A DNA stretch of 64,000 nucleotides from CAZOAR01 sp964577985 (GTDB lineage Bacteria > Gemmatimonadota > CAZMKB01 > CAZNLH01). Positions within the stretch are counted from its first letter, which is position 1, and every line of letters starts with the position of its first letter. The notes below the pieces were generated by a model. It was given only the letters and a program-made list of their open reading frames with translations, was not told the origin of the DNA and ran no database searches. The translations under genes and the position numbers were made by a program. The stretch spans positions 3,878-67,877 of the forward strand of contig CAZOAR010000009.1 of the NCBI GenBank assembly GCA_964577985.1. Reading direction: 5' to 3'. Below, one piece after another: positions 54,406 through 63,784 of this stretch.

Positions 54406-55098
54406 ATGAACGCCCACGAATCAGATCGTTACATCCGGAGGCATCCTCTCTTCCGTGATATCAAGAGAGAGAGCCTGAGACAGATCGCAAGCCACATGAG
54501 CCTCATAGAAGAGAGGAAAGGGAATATCCTCTATTTCCAGGGGGACCACGCCAGATCTGTATATCTCATTCGCTCGGGATTGATAAAGCTGTCACGCATA
54601 ACACCGGAAGGCCGGGAACTGACATTCTGCATCTTCAAGGAGAATGATCTGTTCGGAGTAGCCTCGTTGTTTCTCGGGTCCCCTCGCGATACCGCCGCTG
54701 GGGCGGTAACAGACACTGTTCTTTACCAGATCTACCGGAACGATTTTATCCAGATCTGCAACTCCTTTCCGTCGCTGGCGATGGAGGTGTCATCCATAAT
54801 ATGCGGTAGACTCATAAAGCTCGAGGAGAAGTTTCAGATCGCCGTGTCACGCGATGTGTCATCAAGGATAGCCCGCGTCCTCCTCGATCTGGCCGAGGCT
54901 TTCGGCGTGACATCCGAAGAGGGCCTGGCCATCGACCTGTCACTTACTCACCTGGAGATAGCCAGCCTGATCGGCTCGACCAGGGAGACCACCTGTGTCA
55001 CTCTCAACAAGTTCCGCCGGAATGGTTGGATCCGCTCGGAAAAGAAGAGAATAATCCTCCTCGACATCCGAGCACTAAAGTCATTGTGTGAGACATAA
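54406..55098 (+). CDS. Crp/Fnr-family transcriptional regulator
   Basis: About 230 residues from ATG 54406 (GCGAGG 5 nt upstream); an upstream frame to 54334 has no ribosome site. Cyclic-nucleotide-binding-type barrel: HPLFRDIKRESLRQIAS, GNILYFQGDHARSVYLIRSG, and FLGSPRDTAAGAVTD. C-terminal winged helix: LTHLEIASLIGSTRETTCVT with recognition helix. No Cys cluster of the Fnr type is present, and the Arg-Ser phosphate-cassette of true Crp is not obvious, so the ligand is unknown. It heads the efflux gene set. Confidence 0.9.
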   Translation: MNAHESDRYIRRHPLFRDIKRESLRQIASHMSLIEERKGNILYFQGDHARSVYLIRSGLIKLSRITPEGRELTFCIFKENDLFGVASLFLGSPRDTAAGAVTDTVLYQIYRNDFIQICNSFPSLAMEVSSIICGRLIKLEEKFQIAVSRDVSSRIARVLLDLAEAFGVTSEEGLAIDLSLTHLEIASLIGSTRETTCVTLNKFRRNGWIRSEKKRIILLDIRALKSLCET

Positions 55099-55114
55099 CG
55101 AATGAAAATAATCT

Positions 55115-55984
55115 ATGCAAAGGTGGATGGCGAAGCAAGACAACCCTTTCGGGGCAGAAAGGGCTGAGGTGCTGGTAAACGAACCGATTGCCGCCTCCAC
55201 CCACAGGCCTCCATTCCTCCCGGTGCTGGTGTTGTACATCTTGATCATGGCGCTGCTGATCGTGGCCGCGCCCGGGGCAGTCGGTTATTCAATCGAAAAT
55301 GGCATCCTGGTCTTTGAATGGATATTCATCCTGATACCTTGTCTCATCTTTGTACGCGTCTTCCATCTGAATATTGTCAGAGATCTCAAGATAACCGGGA
55401 TTTCGGCCAGGACGGTCGCGGGAGTATTTCTTGCGTCAGTCTCGGGAATCGTGCTGACAGGCGAACTGGTCATGGTTCAGAATTACGTTGTCCCGATACC
55501 GGTAGAATACATGGAGATCATGCGGGACTTCTTCACACTCTCCGGCAGGATAAGCGCGCCCGCAGCGTTCCTGATCTTCGCGGTCACCCCCGCAATCTGC
55601 GAAGAGTTCCTCTTCCGCGGGCTCATACTCAACGGCCTGCTGGGAAAGATTTCACAAAACCGGGCAATAATCGTCTCGGGAGCGCTTTTCGGGCTTTTTC
55701 ACCTCGACCCGTACAAGTTACTCGGGACGATGATACTCGGTTTCGTTATGGGGTACGTAACGATCAGGGCCACAAGCGTGTCCGCTTCCATCGTATATCA
55801 CCTTATAAACAATTCGCTGATCCTGCTGGTCATGAACGTGCCTTTCTTCAGCAATATCGCCTGGCTGACTGATGAGGCCCACGTCCCCGCCGGTATTCTG
55901 TTCCTCTCGGCGATCGTCTTTCTCGCGGGGATCCGGCTTACAGGACCAGTTACAAAGGGAAACTCGTTATCGTTCGTGCCATGA
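55115..55984 (+). CDS. CPBP-family intramembrane metalloprotease
   Basis: 289 residues with about seven spans. The three ABI/CPBP motifs are visible: ICEEFLFRGLIL (Glu-Glu...Arg), FGLFHLDPYK (His) and VYHLINNSLIL (His-Asn). It should cleave within or near the membrane, or process peptides. The ATG at 55115 lacks a good ribosome site; ATG at 55127 is preceded too closely by AAGGTGG. It follows the Crp/Fnr gene by 16 nt. Confidence 0.88.
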   Translation: MQRWMAKQDNPFGAERAEVLVNEPIAASTHRPPFLPVLVLYILIMALLIVAAPGAVGYSIENGILVFEWIFILIPCLIFVRVFHLNIVRDLKITGISARTVAGVFLASVSGIVLTGELVMVQNYVVPIPVEYMEIMRDFFTLSGRISAPAAFLIFAVTPAICEEFLFRGLILNGLLGKISQNRAIIVSGALFGLFHLDPYKLLGTMILGFVMGYVTIRATSVSASIVYHLINNSLILLVMNVPFFSNIAWLTDEAHVPAGILFLSAIVFLAGIRLTGPVTKGNSLSFVP

Positions 55985-56068
55985 CCGACACATGGAAACC
56001 TTTCTCGAAATCAATCGTATGACAGACAGATCGTCTTCAGACTATGACCAGCTCATGCGGAGGAACGA

Positions 56069-57544
56069 ATGATCTCAAAACGTGAATCATTGAGGAAGTC
56101 TGCGCTGCTCGCCATCCTGTTTCTTGGTCTGGGCCTTCCCGGCAACTCGTTATCCGCGTTCAGCGCAGATGACATATCCGGGACACTTTCGATCGATGAC
56201 TGTGTGGAAATCGCGCTGCGCAACAACCCGGGGCATCAGAAGACCGAGCGGGCACTCGAGGCGAGTTCCGCCAACCTGCTCGCTTCTTATGGCAGATTCC
56301 TGCCGACAGTGACTGCGAGATACGGGATATCAGAGGATAGATACATCAACCCGACATTCCTCAACCCGGAAGGGACTGTATCGTCATTCCCCATGACTAT
56401 TCCGGGGGGAACGATCGTTACTCATGAAGTAGTTGGTGATTCCGTCGTCCACGTCATCGAGGAAACAGAAGATACTGTTATCCCGATACCCGAGGGGAGA
56501 AGACGTTTTTCCGGGGGGCAGATCCTGGTCAGTGAGACGATCTTCCAGGGGGGCCAGAACGTATTCAACCTGCTCAAGGCGAGGCATGAGAAAGAGGCCG
56601 CGCGACGGAACATAGACGCTTCGGAACTCGACCTCGTCTACCAGATCCACAAGCAGTACTACCAGGTACTGGCAGACATGAAGCGTGTCGAACTGGCGGA
56701 TGAAGTACTCCAGCAACGGGAAGAGCAACTGAGGCTCGCGCGGGCTCGGCACGAGGTGGGGTCTGTCACCCGACTCGACGTAATGCAGGCAGAGATCGAC
56801 AGGGGAAACCAGGAAAACACGCTGACGACCGAACAGAATGACTTGAAGGTATCGCGCATGGAACTGAACCGTCTTATGGGAATCCCACTCGACATCGAAT
56901 TCGACATGGTGGATAATTTCGACACATTCGAGCCAGCATTCGACGAACAGAAACTCATCGAAGGGGCAATGAGCAGACGCCCGGACCTGATGAGCCTCGT
57001 CTCGCAGGAGAACGCGGCGGCCAAGGAGGTCTGGATTCAGCGCGGAAGCTACCTGCCGAGTCTGACGTTTGATCTTTACCTTTTCCGCAACCAGCAGGGC
57101 TCGGGGAACGATCCATTCAGTTATTCACCCGACAATGAAGACACCAGACTCGCACTGAATCTGAACTGGGAGTTTTTCTCGGGCTTCTCGCGCCACAGCA
57201 GCGCCAGGGCGGCGAGCGTCAACCTGGAAAACCTCCGGTATGACCTGCTCGACAAGAAACTGCTCATCGAGCAGGAGGTGAAAGAGGCTGTCATGAATCT
57301 GGAGAGCGTTTTTCAACAGAGCAGGATCACCGGAAAGAACCGACAGCTTGCCAGCGAGACGCTGCGCCTGGAACAGGAGAGATACAGGCTGGGATCATCT
57401 TCTCTCCTCGACCTGAGGACCGCCCAGGTAACATATGTCGAGGCGGAGACGGAACACATCAACAAGGTTTTCGAATTCAACACATCATATGCCGCCCTCG
57501 AAAAGGCCACCGGCCTCGACCTCAAGGTGCCGGTCGCGAGGTAA
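56069..57544 (+). CDS. TolC-family outer-membrane efflux channel
   Basis: 491 residues with signal peptide (LLAILFLGLGLPGNSLSAFS). The TolC repeat pattern is clear: SIDDCVEIALRNNPGHQKTERALEAS, ARHEVGSVTRLDVMQAEID, and in the second half LEQERYRLGSSSLLDLRTAQ. An insertion of about 60 residues near 95-155 (PMTIPGGTIVTHEVVGDSV) is longer than usual. Forms a trimeric channel-tunnel with the membrane-fusion protein 16 nt downstream. Confidence 0.93.
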   Translation: MISKRESLRKSALLAILFLGLGLPGNSLSAFSADDISGTLSIDDCVEIALRNNPGHQKTERALEASSANLLASYGRFLPTVTARYGISEDRYINPTFLNPEGTVSSFPMTIPGGTIVTHEVVGDSVVHVIEETEDTVIPIPEGRRRFSGGQILVSETIFQGGQNVFNLLKARHEKEAARRNIDASELDLVYQIHKQYYQVLADMKRVELADEVLQQREEQLRLARARHEVGSVTRLDVMQAEIDRGNQENTLTTEQNDLKVSRMELNRLMGIPLDIEFDMVDNFDTFEPAFDEQKLIEGAMSRRPDLMSLVSQENAAAKEVWIQRGSYLPSLTFDLYLFRNQQGSGNDPFSYSPDNEDTRLALNLNWEFFSGFSRHSSARAASVNLENLRYDLLDKKLLIEQEVKEAVMNLESVFQQSRITGKNRQLASETLRLEQERYRLGSSSLLDLRTAQVTYVEAETEHINKVFEFNTSYAALEKATGLDLKVPVAR

Positions 57545-57560
57545 GAGAAGGGACGTCTGG

Positions 57561-58808
57561 ATGAAAAAAAGGACAAAGATCGCAATAATCGTGGTTGCCG
57601 CTATTATCGCGGCATCGACCGTCGCCGCATTTCTGACCAGCTCCGGCGATGAAATCGAAGTTACCACGGAGAAGACGAAGTACGGTCCGCTGAGATCGAT
57701 AGTCTCCGCTTCGGGAAATATCGTGCCGCATAAGGCGATAAACATCAGCGCCAACGTCATGGGAGAGATCGAGAGAATTCCCGTAAAGGAGGGAGACCTC
57801 GTCGAGAAAGGAGATCTCCTTATCGTGATCGATCCGGAGATCTACCTGGCGGAACTGAAGAGTGTGGAAGCCGCAATGGCATCCGCCGATGCGGGACTCG
57901 CGCTGGCAAAAGCCAACTACCTGAGGGCAGCGGAGATTCACGATAAAAAACCATCCGGGGCGGGCGAGTCGCTGATCAGCCAGGAGGAATACGAACGACT
58001 CCTCGCGGACTACAGGATCGCCCAGAGCGACTGGAAGAGAGTCAAGGCCCAGGTGGAAAGCGCGAAGGCGAACCTGGAGAAGACCTCCATCTACTCCTCC
58101 ATAACGGGCGTTGTCACGAGTCTGAATGTCGAAGAAGGGGAAGTCGCGGTGACCGGCACCATGAACAATCCCGGGACCGTTCTGATGACCGTCTCCGATC
58201 TGTCCCTTATGCAGGCTGAAGTGGAGGTGGATGAAACAGACATAGTGGACGTTGCAACCGGCCAGGAGGCCGAGGTCGCCGTGGACGCCTACCCGGATAC
58301 ACTCTTCAGGGGATTAGTATCCGAGATCGGGAACAGCCCGATCATATCCAATCTCGGCGGCGGGGACGAGGCGATAGATTTCAAAGTCGTGATAGACCTG
58401 CTCGATACGCCTCCCGACCTCAAGCCCGGCCTCTCGACCACAGCCGACATCATAACTGAGCGCAGGGACAGCACGCTCTACGTCGCCATACAGGCCTTGA
58501 CCATGAGGTCCATCAAGAGGGAGAACACCGGGGATTCCAGCTCTTCAGCAGTCACAGGGGGCGAGGAGCAAGCGGATAAGGTCGAGAGAGAAGGTGTTTT
58601 CCTGGTCAGGGATGGTCTCGCCACATTCTCTCCCGTCAAAACCGGCATAAGCGATGGGATGAAGATAGAGATCATCTCCGGCCTCTCGGAAGGAGACGAG
58701 GTCATCACGGGGAGTTTCAGGACTATCCGCAGCATTAAGGACAGCACGAGTGTGAAGCCCGTCAGCACGCTTCGGGCGAACGGTGAAAAGGGCGAGAGGC
58801 AGCAGTGA
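57561..58808 (+). CDS. Membrane-fusion protein (MacA/HlyD type)
   Basis: About 415 residues from ATG 57561 (AAGGGA 7 nt upstream); the longer frame from 57435 runs inside tolC. One N-terminal span (IAIIVVAAIIAASTVAAFL), a biotinyl/lipoyl-like domain (GEIERIPVKEGDLVEKGDLL), a helical hairpin (about 95-160), and beta-barrel strands (TDIVDVATGQEAEVAVDAYPD, LKPGLSTTADIITE). It bridges TolC and the MacB-type permeases that follow. Confidence 0.92.
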   Translation: MKKRTKIAIIVVAAIIAASTVAAFLTSSGDEIEVTTEKTKYGPLRSIVSASGNIVPHKAINISANVMGEIERIPVKEGDLVEKGDLLIVIDPEIYLAELKSVEAAMASADAGLALAKANYLRAAEIHDKKPSGAGESLISQEEYERLLADYRIAQSDWKRVKAQVESAKANLEKTSIYSSITGVVTSLNVEEGEVAVTGTMNNPGTVLMTVSDLSLMQAEVEVDETDIVDVATGQEAEVAVDAYPDTLFRGLVSEIGNSPIISNLGGGDEAIDFKVVIDLLDTPPDLKPGLSTTADIITERRDSTLYVAIQALTMRSIKRENTGDSSSSAVTGGEEQADKVEREGVFLVRDGLATFSPVKTGISDGMKIEIISGLSEGDEVITGSFRTIRSIKDSTSVKPVSTLRANGEKGERQQ

Positions 58809-58853
58809 AGCGCGACACAGGTCCCATGAGGACGGGAGATCGGCGAAGACATT

Positions 58854-59567
58854 GTGAGACAGAGCATTAACGCTGAAACCGACGGAACACTCATCCAGAC
58901 CTGCGACCTCTGGAAATCGTACAGGATGGGTAGCGAGACTGTCCACGCCCTCAAGTCCATCACGGTCGACATCAGAACGGGTGAGTTTCTCGCCATCATG
59001 GGCCCTTCCGGTTCAGGGAAATCGACATTCATGAACATCCTGGGATGCCTGGACACGCCGTCGAGGGGCGAGTATTACCTCAACGGCAAATCCGTCAACG
59101 AGATGGATGATGACGCGCTCGCCCGGATTAGAAACCGTGAAGTCGGCTTCGTCTTCCAGGTCTTCAACCTCCTGCCCCGCACAACCGCCCTTCATAACGT
59201 CGAGATGCCACTCATTTACAGCAATGTCCCGTCGAAGGAAAGAGCGGAACGGGCAAGGGAAGCGCTTGGAATAGTGGATCTGGAAGATAGAGTCGAGCAC
59301 AAGCCCAACGAACTCTCTGGTGGTGAACGACAGAGAGTGGCTATCGCCAGGGCCTTGATAAACAACCCTTCCATTATTCTCGCCGACGAACCTACCGGGA
59401 ACCTCGACTCCAGGACCAGCCACGAGATCATGGCGCTGTTGAGCAGGCTTCACGAAACGGGAAACACTATCATCCTGGTCACACACGAAGATGAGATAGC
59501 GACTTACGCCAACCGAATCATCCGCCTGCTGGACGGCAGGATAGAAAGCGACACGCGAACGGCATGA
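58854..59567 (+). CDS. MacB/LolD-type ABC ATPase
   Basis: 237 residues from GTG. Walker A IMGPSGSGKSTFMN, signature ELSGGERQRVAIARALI, Walker B IILADEPTGNLDSRT, and switch His in ILVTHEDE. The ATPase is separate from the permease, unlike E. coli MacB. ATGA overlap with the first permease (59564-59567) indicates coupling. Confidence 0.95.
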   Translation: MRQSINAETDGTLIQTCDLWKSYRMGSETVHALKSITVDIRTGEFLAIMGPSGSGKSTFMNILGCLDTPSRGEYYLNGKSVNEMDDDALARIRNREVGFVFQVFNLLPRTTALHNVEMPLIYSNVPSKERAERAREALGIVDLEDRVEHKPNELSGGERQRVAIARALINNPSIILADEPTGNLDSRTSHEIMALLSRLHETGNTIILVTHEDEIATYANRIIRLLDGRIESDTRTA

Positions 59568-60781
59568 ACACATTTGAGAGCGTCTCTGTTGCCCTGACTT
59601 CCATCTGGTCCCGCAGGCTGAGATCTTTTCTCACGCTGCTTGGTGTGATCATCGGCGTGGCAACAGTGATAGCCGTTGTCTCGATAATTGAGGGGATGAA
59701 CAACTATGTCGTCGGAACGCTCTCCAGTTTCGGAGTGGATTCCTTTACGATAAGCAGGCTCGGAATAATCACGAGCCACCAGGACTTCCTCGACGCGAGA
59801 AGACGCAAGAGGATAGTAATGGACCAGATGATCTCGCTGAGGAAGAATTGCCAGGCTTGCGGTGAGGTCGGGGCAACGATCAGCGGGAGCGCCCGCGTAA
59901 AACACGGGCGGGACACGGTCGATGACGTCGAACTGATCGGCGCCACGGCCAACATAATGGAGATAGGTGATTACCACCTGGCCGAGGGCAGATCCTTCTT
60001 CAGCAATGATGAGAACCATAAGAGAGCCGTCTGCGTAATCGGCAGCGAGGTCGCGGATGTCCTCTTCCCCGGGCAGGATCCCGTCGACAAGGAGATCAAG
60101 ATAGGGAGACACCGGTTCACCGTAATCGGGGTCAACGAGAAGCGAGGCTCATTCCTGGGGCAGAATCTCGACAATTTTGCCATCATCCCGGTCAGCCTGT
60201 ACCAGAAAATATACGGCACAAACAACTCTGTCGAGATCCATGTCAAGGCCAGAGATAGAGACCGGCTCGAATCGACAAAGGATCAGGCAGTCTTTATCTT
60301 TCGCATGATACGAGGTCTGGGCAGAGATGACGAAGACGATTTCGGAGTCGTCACAACGAACGCTCTGCTCGACGCGTACAGAAACTTCACAGGCATGGCT
60401 TACGTTGTCATGATCGGCGTATCTTCGATATCTCTCCTCATTGGAGGCATCGTCATCATGAATATCATGCTCGTCGCGGTCAGCGAGAGGATCAAGGAGA
60501 TCGGCATCAGAAAGGCGATCGGAGCGAGGAGGATCGACATCGTCGGACAGTTCCTGGCCGAGTCCGCGACTATCGCGATCGTCGGAGGCATCGTGGGCAT
60601 TCTGGTCGGGGGAGGGATCGCAAGGATAGTCTCCCACTACTCCCCTCTTCCATCGAGCATCGAGCTCTGGGCTGTCATCGCGGGGATGATCGTCTCCGGC
60701 AGTGTGGGAATAGGTTTTGGTGTAGTACCTGCCCTCAAAGCTGCCAGGATGGACCCGATACAGGCACTCAGACAGGAGTAA
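59564..60781 (+). CDS. MacB-type ABC permease 1 (FtsX family)
   Basis: 405 residues: one N-terminal span (FLTLLGVIIGVATVIAVVSII), a periplasmic MacB-PCD domain (about 45-270, VCVIGSEVADVLFPGQDPVDKE), and three C-terminal spans with the FtsX signature VSERIKEIGIRKAIGARRIDI. Ends in PALKAARMDPIQALRQE as typical. Two nucleotides separate it from the second permease, so the transporter may be a heterodimer. Confidence 0.93.
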   Translation: MNTFESVSVALTSIWSRRLRSFLTLLGVIIGVATVIAVVSIIEGMNNYVVGTLSSFGVDSFTISRLGIITSHQDFLDARRRKRIVMDQMISLRKNCQACGEVGATISGSARVKHGRDTVDDVELIGATANIMEIGDYHLAEGRSFFSNDENHKRAVCVIGSEVADVLFPGQDPVDKEIKIGRHRFTVIGVNEKRGSFLGQNLDNFAIIPVSLYQKIYGTNNSVEIHVKARDRDRLESTKDQAVFIFRMIRGLGRDDEDDFGVVTTNALLDAYRNFTGMAYVVMIGVSSISLLIGGIVIMNIMLVAVSERIKEIGIRKAIGARRIDIVGQFLAESATIAIVGGIVGILVGGGIARIVSHYSPLPSSIELWAVIAGMIVSGSVGIGFGVVPALKAARMDPIQALRQE

Positions 60782-60783
60782 CG

Positions 60784-62016
60784 ATGACTTCGGCAGAGAT
60801 AGTGGAAGGCATCCGCATAGCCGCCACGGCTATCAGATCACACAAGTTACGCTCCTTTCTGACCGTTCTGGGGGTCGTTATCGGGATCGCTTCCGTGCTT
60901 GGAATGGTATCGCTGATAGAGGGCCTGAACACCTCGATGTCGCGACAGATTCTATCGATGGGTTCGAACGTCATTTACGTTACCAGGCACAGGCCGGGGA
61001 TGCACATTGGAAGGCGCTCTGCCGAGGAGCGGCAGAGACCTCCCATTACAATCGAGGACGCGATGGCCGTCAAGCGCAATTCCACGACGATAGCATGGAT
61101 CTCTCCAGAGAATTACTTCTTCGGATCGGTTGTGAAATATCGCGATCGAGAGGCCAACTTTCCGCCCATGATAGGGAGCTACCCCGACTACGCGGAGGTT
61201 AGAAATGTGGAGCTCCAGTCCGGGAGGTTCATCACCGATGGTGACATCCTTCATGGAACTGACGTTGCCGTCCTCGGCGCTGATCCGGCGGAAGCCCTCT
61301 TTCCCGGCCTTGACCCTGTGGGAAAGACGATAACGATCGACGGTCACAAGATGACAGCTGTGGGGGTCCTCGAGGCAAAGGGCCAGTTCATGGGACGAAG
61401 TCAGGACAATCTGCTCTTCGTGCCATACAGGACATATCAAAGGCTGCACCCCGAAGAGAAAGAACTCTCTCTCTCTTTAAGACCGAGCAGTCCCGACTCG
61501 ATGGCTCAGGCGATTGATGAGGTCACGGCCATCCTTAGACGGCACCGGGGCGTCAAGTATGACGAGCCGGACAACTTCTTCATATCCACACAGGACACGA
61601 TGAATGACCTCTACAGGCAGTTGACAGGCGGGATTTACCTCGCAATGATCATTATCTCATCTATTGGCCTCCTCGTGGGTGGAATCGGTGTCATGAACAT
61701 CCTCATCGTCTCGGTGACGGAACGGACACGCGAGATAGGCATCAGAAAGGCGATAGGCGCGAGGAGGAGAGATATCCTCATACAGTTTCTCGTCGAGGCG
61801 ATGACCCTTACCGGGGCTGGTGGCATCTTCGGAATCCTCTTCGGTATCCTGATCAGCGCTGTTGTCAACAGCTTTTCCCCCATGCCGTCAAGCGTCTCGA
61901 TGACGTGGGTTGTGATATCCTTCTCCGTCTCGCTCTCCGTCGGCCTCTTCTTTGGTATTTTCCCCGCGATGAAGGCTGCGCGCATGCCCCCGATAGAGGC
62001 CCTGCGATACGAGTAG
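60784..62016 (+). CDS. MacB-type ABC permease 2 (FtsX family)
   Basis: 410 residues with the same layout as the preceding gene: N-terminal span FLTVLGVVIGIASVLGMVSLI, periplasmic domain (VAVLGADPAEALFPGLDPVGK), and the VTERTREIGIRKAIGARRRDI segment before the last spans. About one third identical to permease 1 by eye. It completes a TolC-MFP-ATPase-permease-permease set that would move a substrate from the periplasm or inner membrane to the outside, powered by mechanotransmission. Confidence 0.93.
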   Translation: MTSAEIVEGIRIAATAIRSHKLRSFLTVLGVVIGIASVLGMVSLIEGLNTSMSRQILSMGSNVIYVTRHRPGMHIGRRSAEERQRPPITIEDAMAVKRNSTTIAWISPENYFFGSVVKYRDREANFPPMIGSYPDYAEVRNVELQSGRFITDGDILHGTDVAVLGADPAEALFPGLDPVGKTITIDGHKMTAVGVLEAKGQFMGRSQDNLLFVPYRTYQRLHPEEKELSLSLRPSSPDSMAQAIDEVTAILRRHRGVKYDEPDNFFISTQDTMNDLYRQLTGGIYLAMIIISSIGLLVGGIGVMNILIVSVTERTREIGIRKAIGARRRDILIQFLVEAMTLTGAGGIFGILFGILISAVVNSFSPMPSSVSMTWVVISFSVSLSVGLFFGIFPAMKAARMPPIEALRYE

Positions 62017-62145
62017 ACTTCTCCCCGATTTCGAAGCTTGCAGATCAGCGATCTGATCATTATCATTCGATGGGATTGCTCCCACCGGCATATGCATGCC
62101 TGCGCGGCAGTCTCCATCGACCTGATACATGAAAGAACGGTTGAC

Positions 62146-63279
62146 ATGATCAAAAGGACAGACAAGACCCTGTCGGAAACGACGATAAGAGTGCTGGTCG
62201 CCATGAGCGGTGGTGTGGACAGCTCCGCGGTAGCCGCGATATTGAACCGAGACGGTTTCGATGTGACGGGGGTCACGATGCGTCATTTCTGTTTCAGAAA
62301 GGGTGGGGATCCAAAAGGGGGAAAAAGCTGCTGCTCCCTCGAGTCTATTGAGGATGCCCGACGCGTCTGCGAACAACTCGGAATTCCCCACCGAACCATC
62401 GATGTCGAGCGTGATTTCCAGAGCCGGGTCGTGGACGACTTCAAAGAGGAATATCTACGGGGGCGTACTCCCAACCCGTGCATACGCTGCAACGAGCAGA
62501 TCCGTTTTCCCGGGCTGCTTGAATTGAGCCGGGAGGAGCACGCGGAGAAGATCGCGACCGGACATTACGCACGGATCGCCGCCCCGGACGACAGCAGCGG
62601 TGTGTACAGGTTGAAACGCGGGCTCGACCGCGCCAAAGACCAGAGCTATTTCCTGTGGACGCTTGGACAGGATGTCCTCTCGAGGACTCTCTTCCCCGTT
62701 GGCGAGCTGTCAAAAACCGCCGTGAGGCGGATCGCCGGCAGGCTGGGGCTGAGCGTGGCACAGAAGGCCGAGAGCCAGGACGTGTGTTTTATACCGGGAG
62801 GTGATTACAGGGACTTCCTCTATCGCCCCGGAGACAGTCACCCGGCGTTTCAGCCGGGCCCGATCGTCACCGCCGATGGAGACGAAGTCGGGAGACATGA
62901 AGGAGTGGCCTTCTTCACTGTTGGCCAGCGCAGGGGACTCGGGATCTCAGCGGAAGTGCCCCTGTTCGTGTTGAGGGTCGATGTGGACTCGAAGACAGTC
63001 GTGGTGGGAAAAAGAGAAGAGTTGCTCTGTGACGAGTTCGAGATCGAGGAGTCGAGCTGGGTCGCCGGCGCGTGTCCAGCCTTACCTCTTCATTGCGATG
63101 TCCAGATTCGATATGGACACACAGCCGCGGAGGCCGTTGTCGAAGAGGTCTCATCAGGAAGGCTTCGCGTCTCGTTCGAGAAGCCCCAGGAGGCGATCAC
63201 CCCCGGGCAATCGGCTGTCTTCTATGATGGCGATGCAGTATTTGGGGGCGGGATCATCGAGGGAATGAACCCTTCCTGA
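62146..63279 (+). CDS. mnmA: tRNA-specific 2-thiouridylase
   Basis: About 377 residues from ATG 62146; the frame back to 62038 has no family similarity. PP-loop LVAMSGGVDSSAVAAIL, catalytic Cys in TPNPCIRCNEQIRF, ATGHYARI, and the second Cys in ESQDVCFIPGGDYRDFL. Adds sulfur to U34 of tRNA Lys, Glu and Gln. Its last 26 nt overlap the convergent HIT gene. It is not functionally linked to the efflux genes upstream. Confidence 0.95.
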   Translation: MIKRTDKTLSETTIRVLVAMSGGVDSSAVAAILNRDGFDVTGVTMRHFCFRKGGDPKGGKSCCSLESIEDARRVCEQLGIPHRTIDVERDFQSRVVDDFKEEYLRGRTPNPCIRCNEQIRFPGLLELSREEHAEKIATGHYARIAAPDDSSGVYRLKRGLDRAKDQSYFLWTLGQDVLSRTLFPVGELSKTAVRRIAGRLGLSVAQKAESQDVCFIPGGDYRDFLYRPGDSHPAFQPGPIVTADGDEVGRHEGVAFFTVGQRRGLGISAEVPLFVLRVDVDSKTVVVGKREELLCDEFEIEESSWVAGACPALPLHCDVQIRYGHTAAEAVVEEVSSGRLRVSFEKPQEAITPGQSAVFYDGDAVFGGGIIEGMNPS

Positions 63280-63751
63280 GGGCGTCCATCAAGCCGTCGT
63301 ATGTCTCGTCGAGAGATTGAGGGATGACCTTGGTCTCACCGAGCACCGGCAGAAAGTTCGTATCACCGACCCATCGCGGCACTATGTGAAGATGGAAATG
63401 ACCGACGACACCGGCACCGGAACATCTGCCGATGTTTGCCCCGACATTGAGCCCGTCCGGATTGCAGGTCTCCTTCAATATCGTCTCCCCGATCACAAGC
63501 AGCGAGAAGATCTCCTCCTGCTCATCTTTCGTGAGTTCCGAGGGGAGGCCCGCGTGACGAAGTGGCGCAACCATCAGGTGCCCGCTGTTGTATGGATACT
63601 TGTTGAGTACCAGAAAAGCGTGTTCCCGCCGGCGCAGGACCAGTTCTTCCCTGTCATCCGTCGAATTCGTCTTACGACAGAAGATGCACTCCTCATTATC
63701 CACTTCTCTGATATACTCCATTCTCCATGGTGTCCAGAGTCGCTCCACCAT
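63254..63751 (-). CDS. HIT-family hydrolase (AP4A phosphorylase/FHIT-like)
   Basis: 165 residues. Start MVERLWTPWRMEYI and a zinc-type CIFC pair are typical of bacterial HIT/AP4A proteins. The catalytic triad is GHFHLHIVPRW, and SGHLMVAPLRH forms the purine-binding strand. Acts on dinucleoside polyphosphates or nucleotidyl conjugates. Gene ends convergently overlap mnmA by 26 nt. Confidence 0.93.
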   Translation of the reverse strand: MVERLWTPWRMEYIREVDNEECIFCRKTNSTDDREELVLRRREHAFLVLNKYPYNSGHLMVAPLRHAGLPSELTKDEQEEIFSLLVIGETILKETCNPDGLNVGANIGRCSGAGVVGHFHLHIVPRWVGDTNFLPVLGETKVIPQSLDETYDGLMDALRKGSFPR

Positions 63752-63784
63752 TTCAAGCCATCCTTCCTGCCAGCGACCGCGGAG

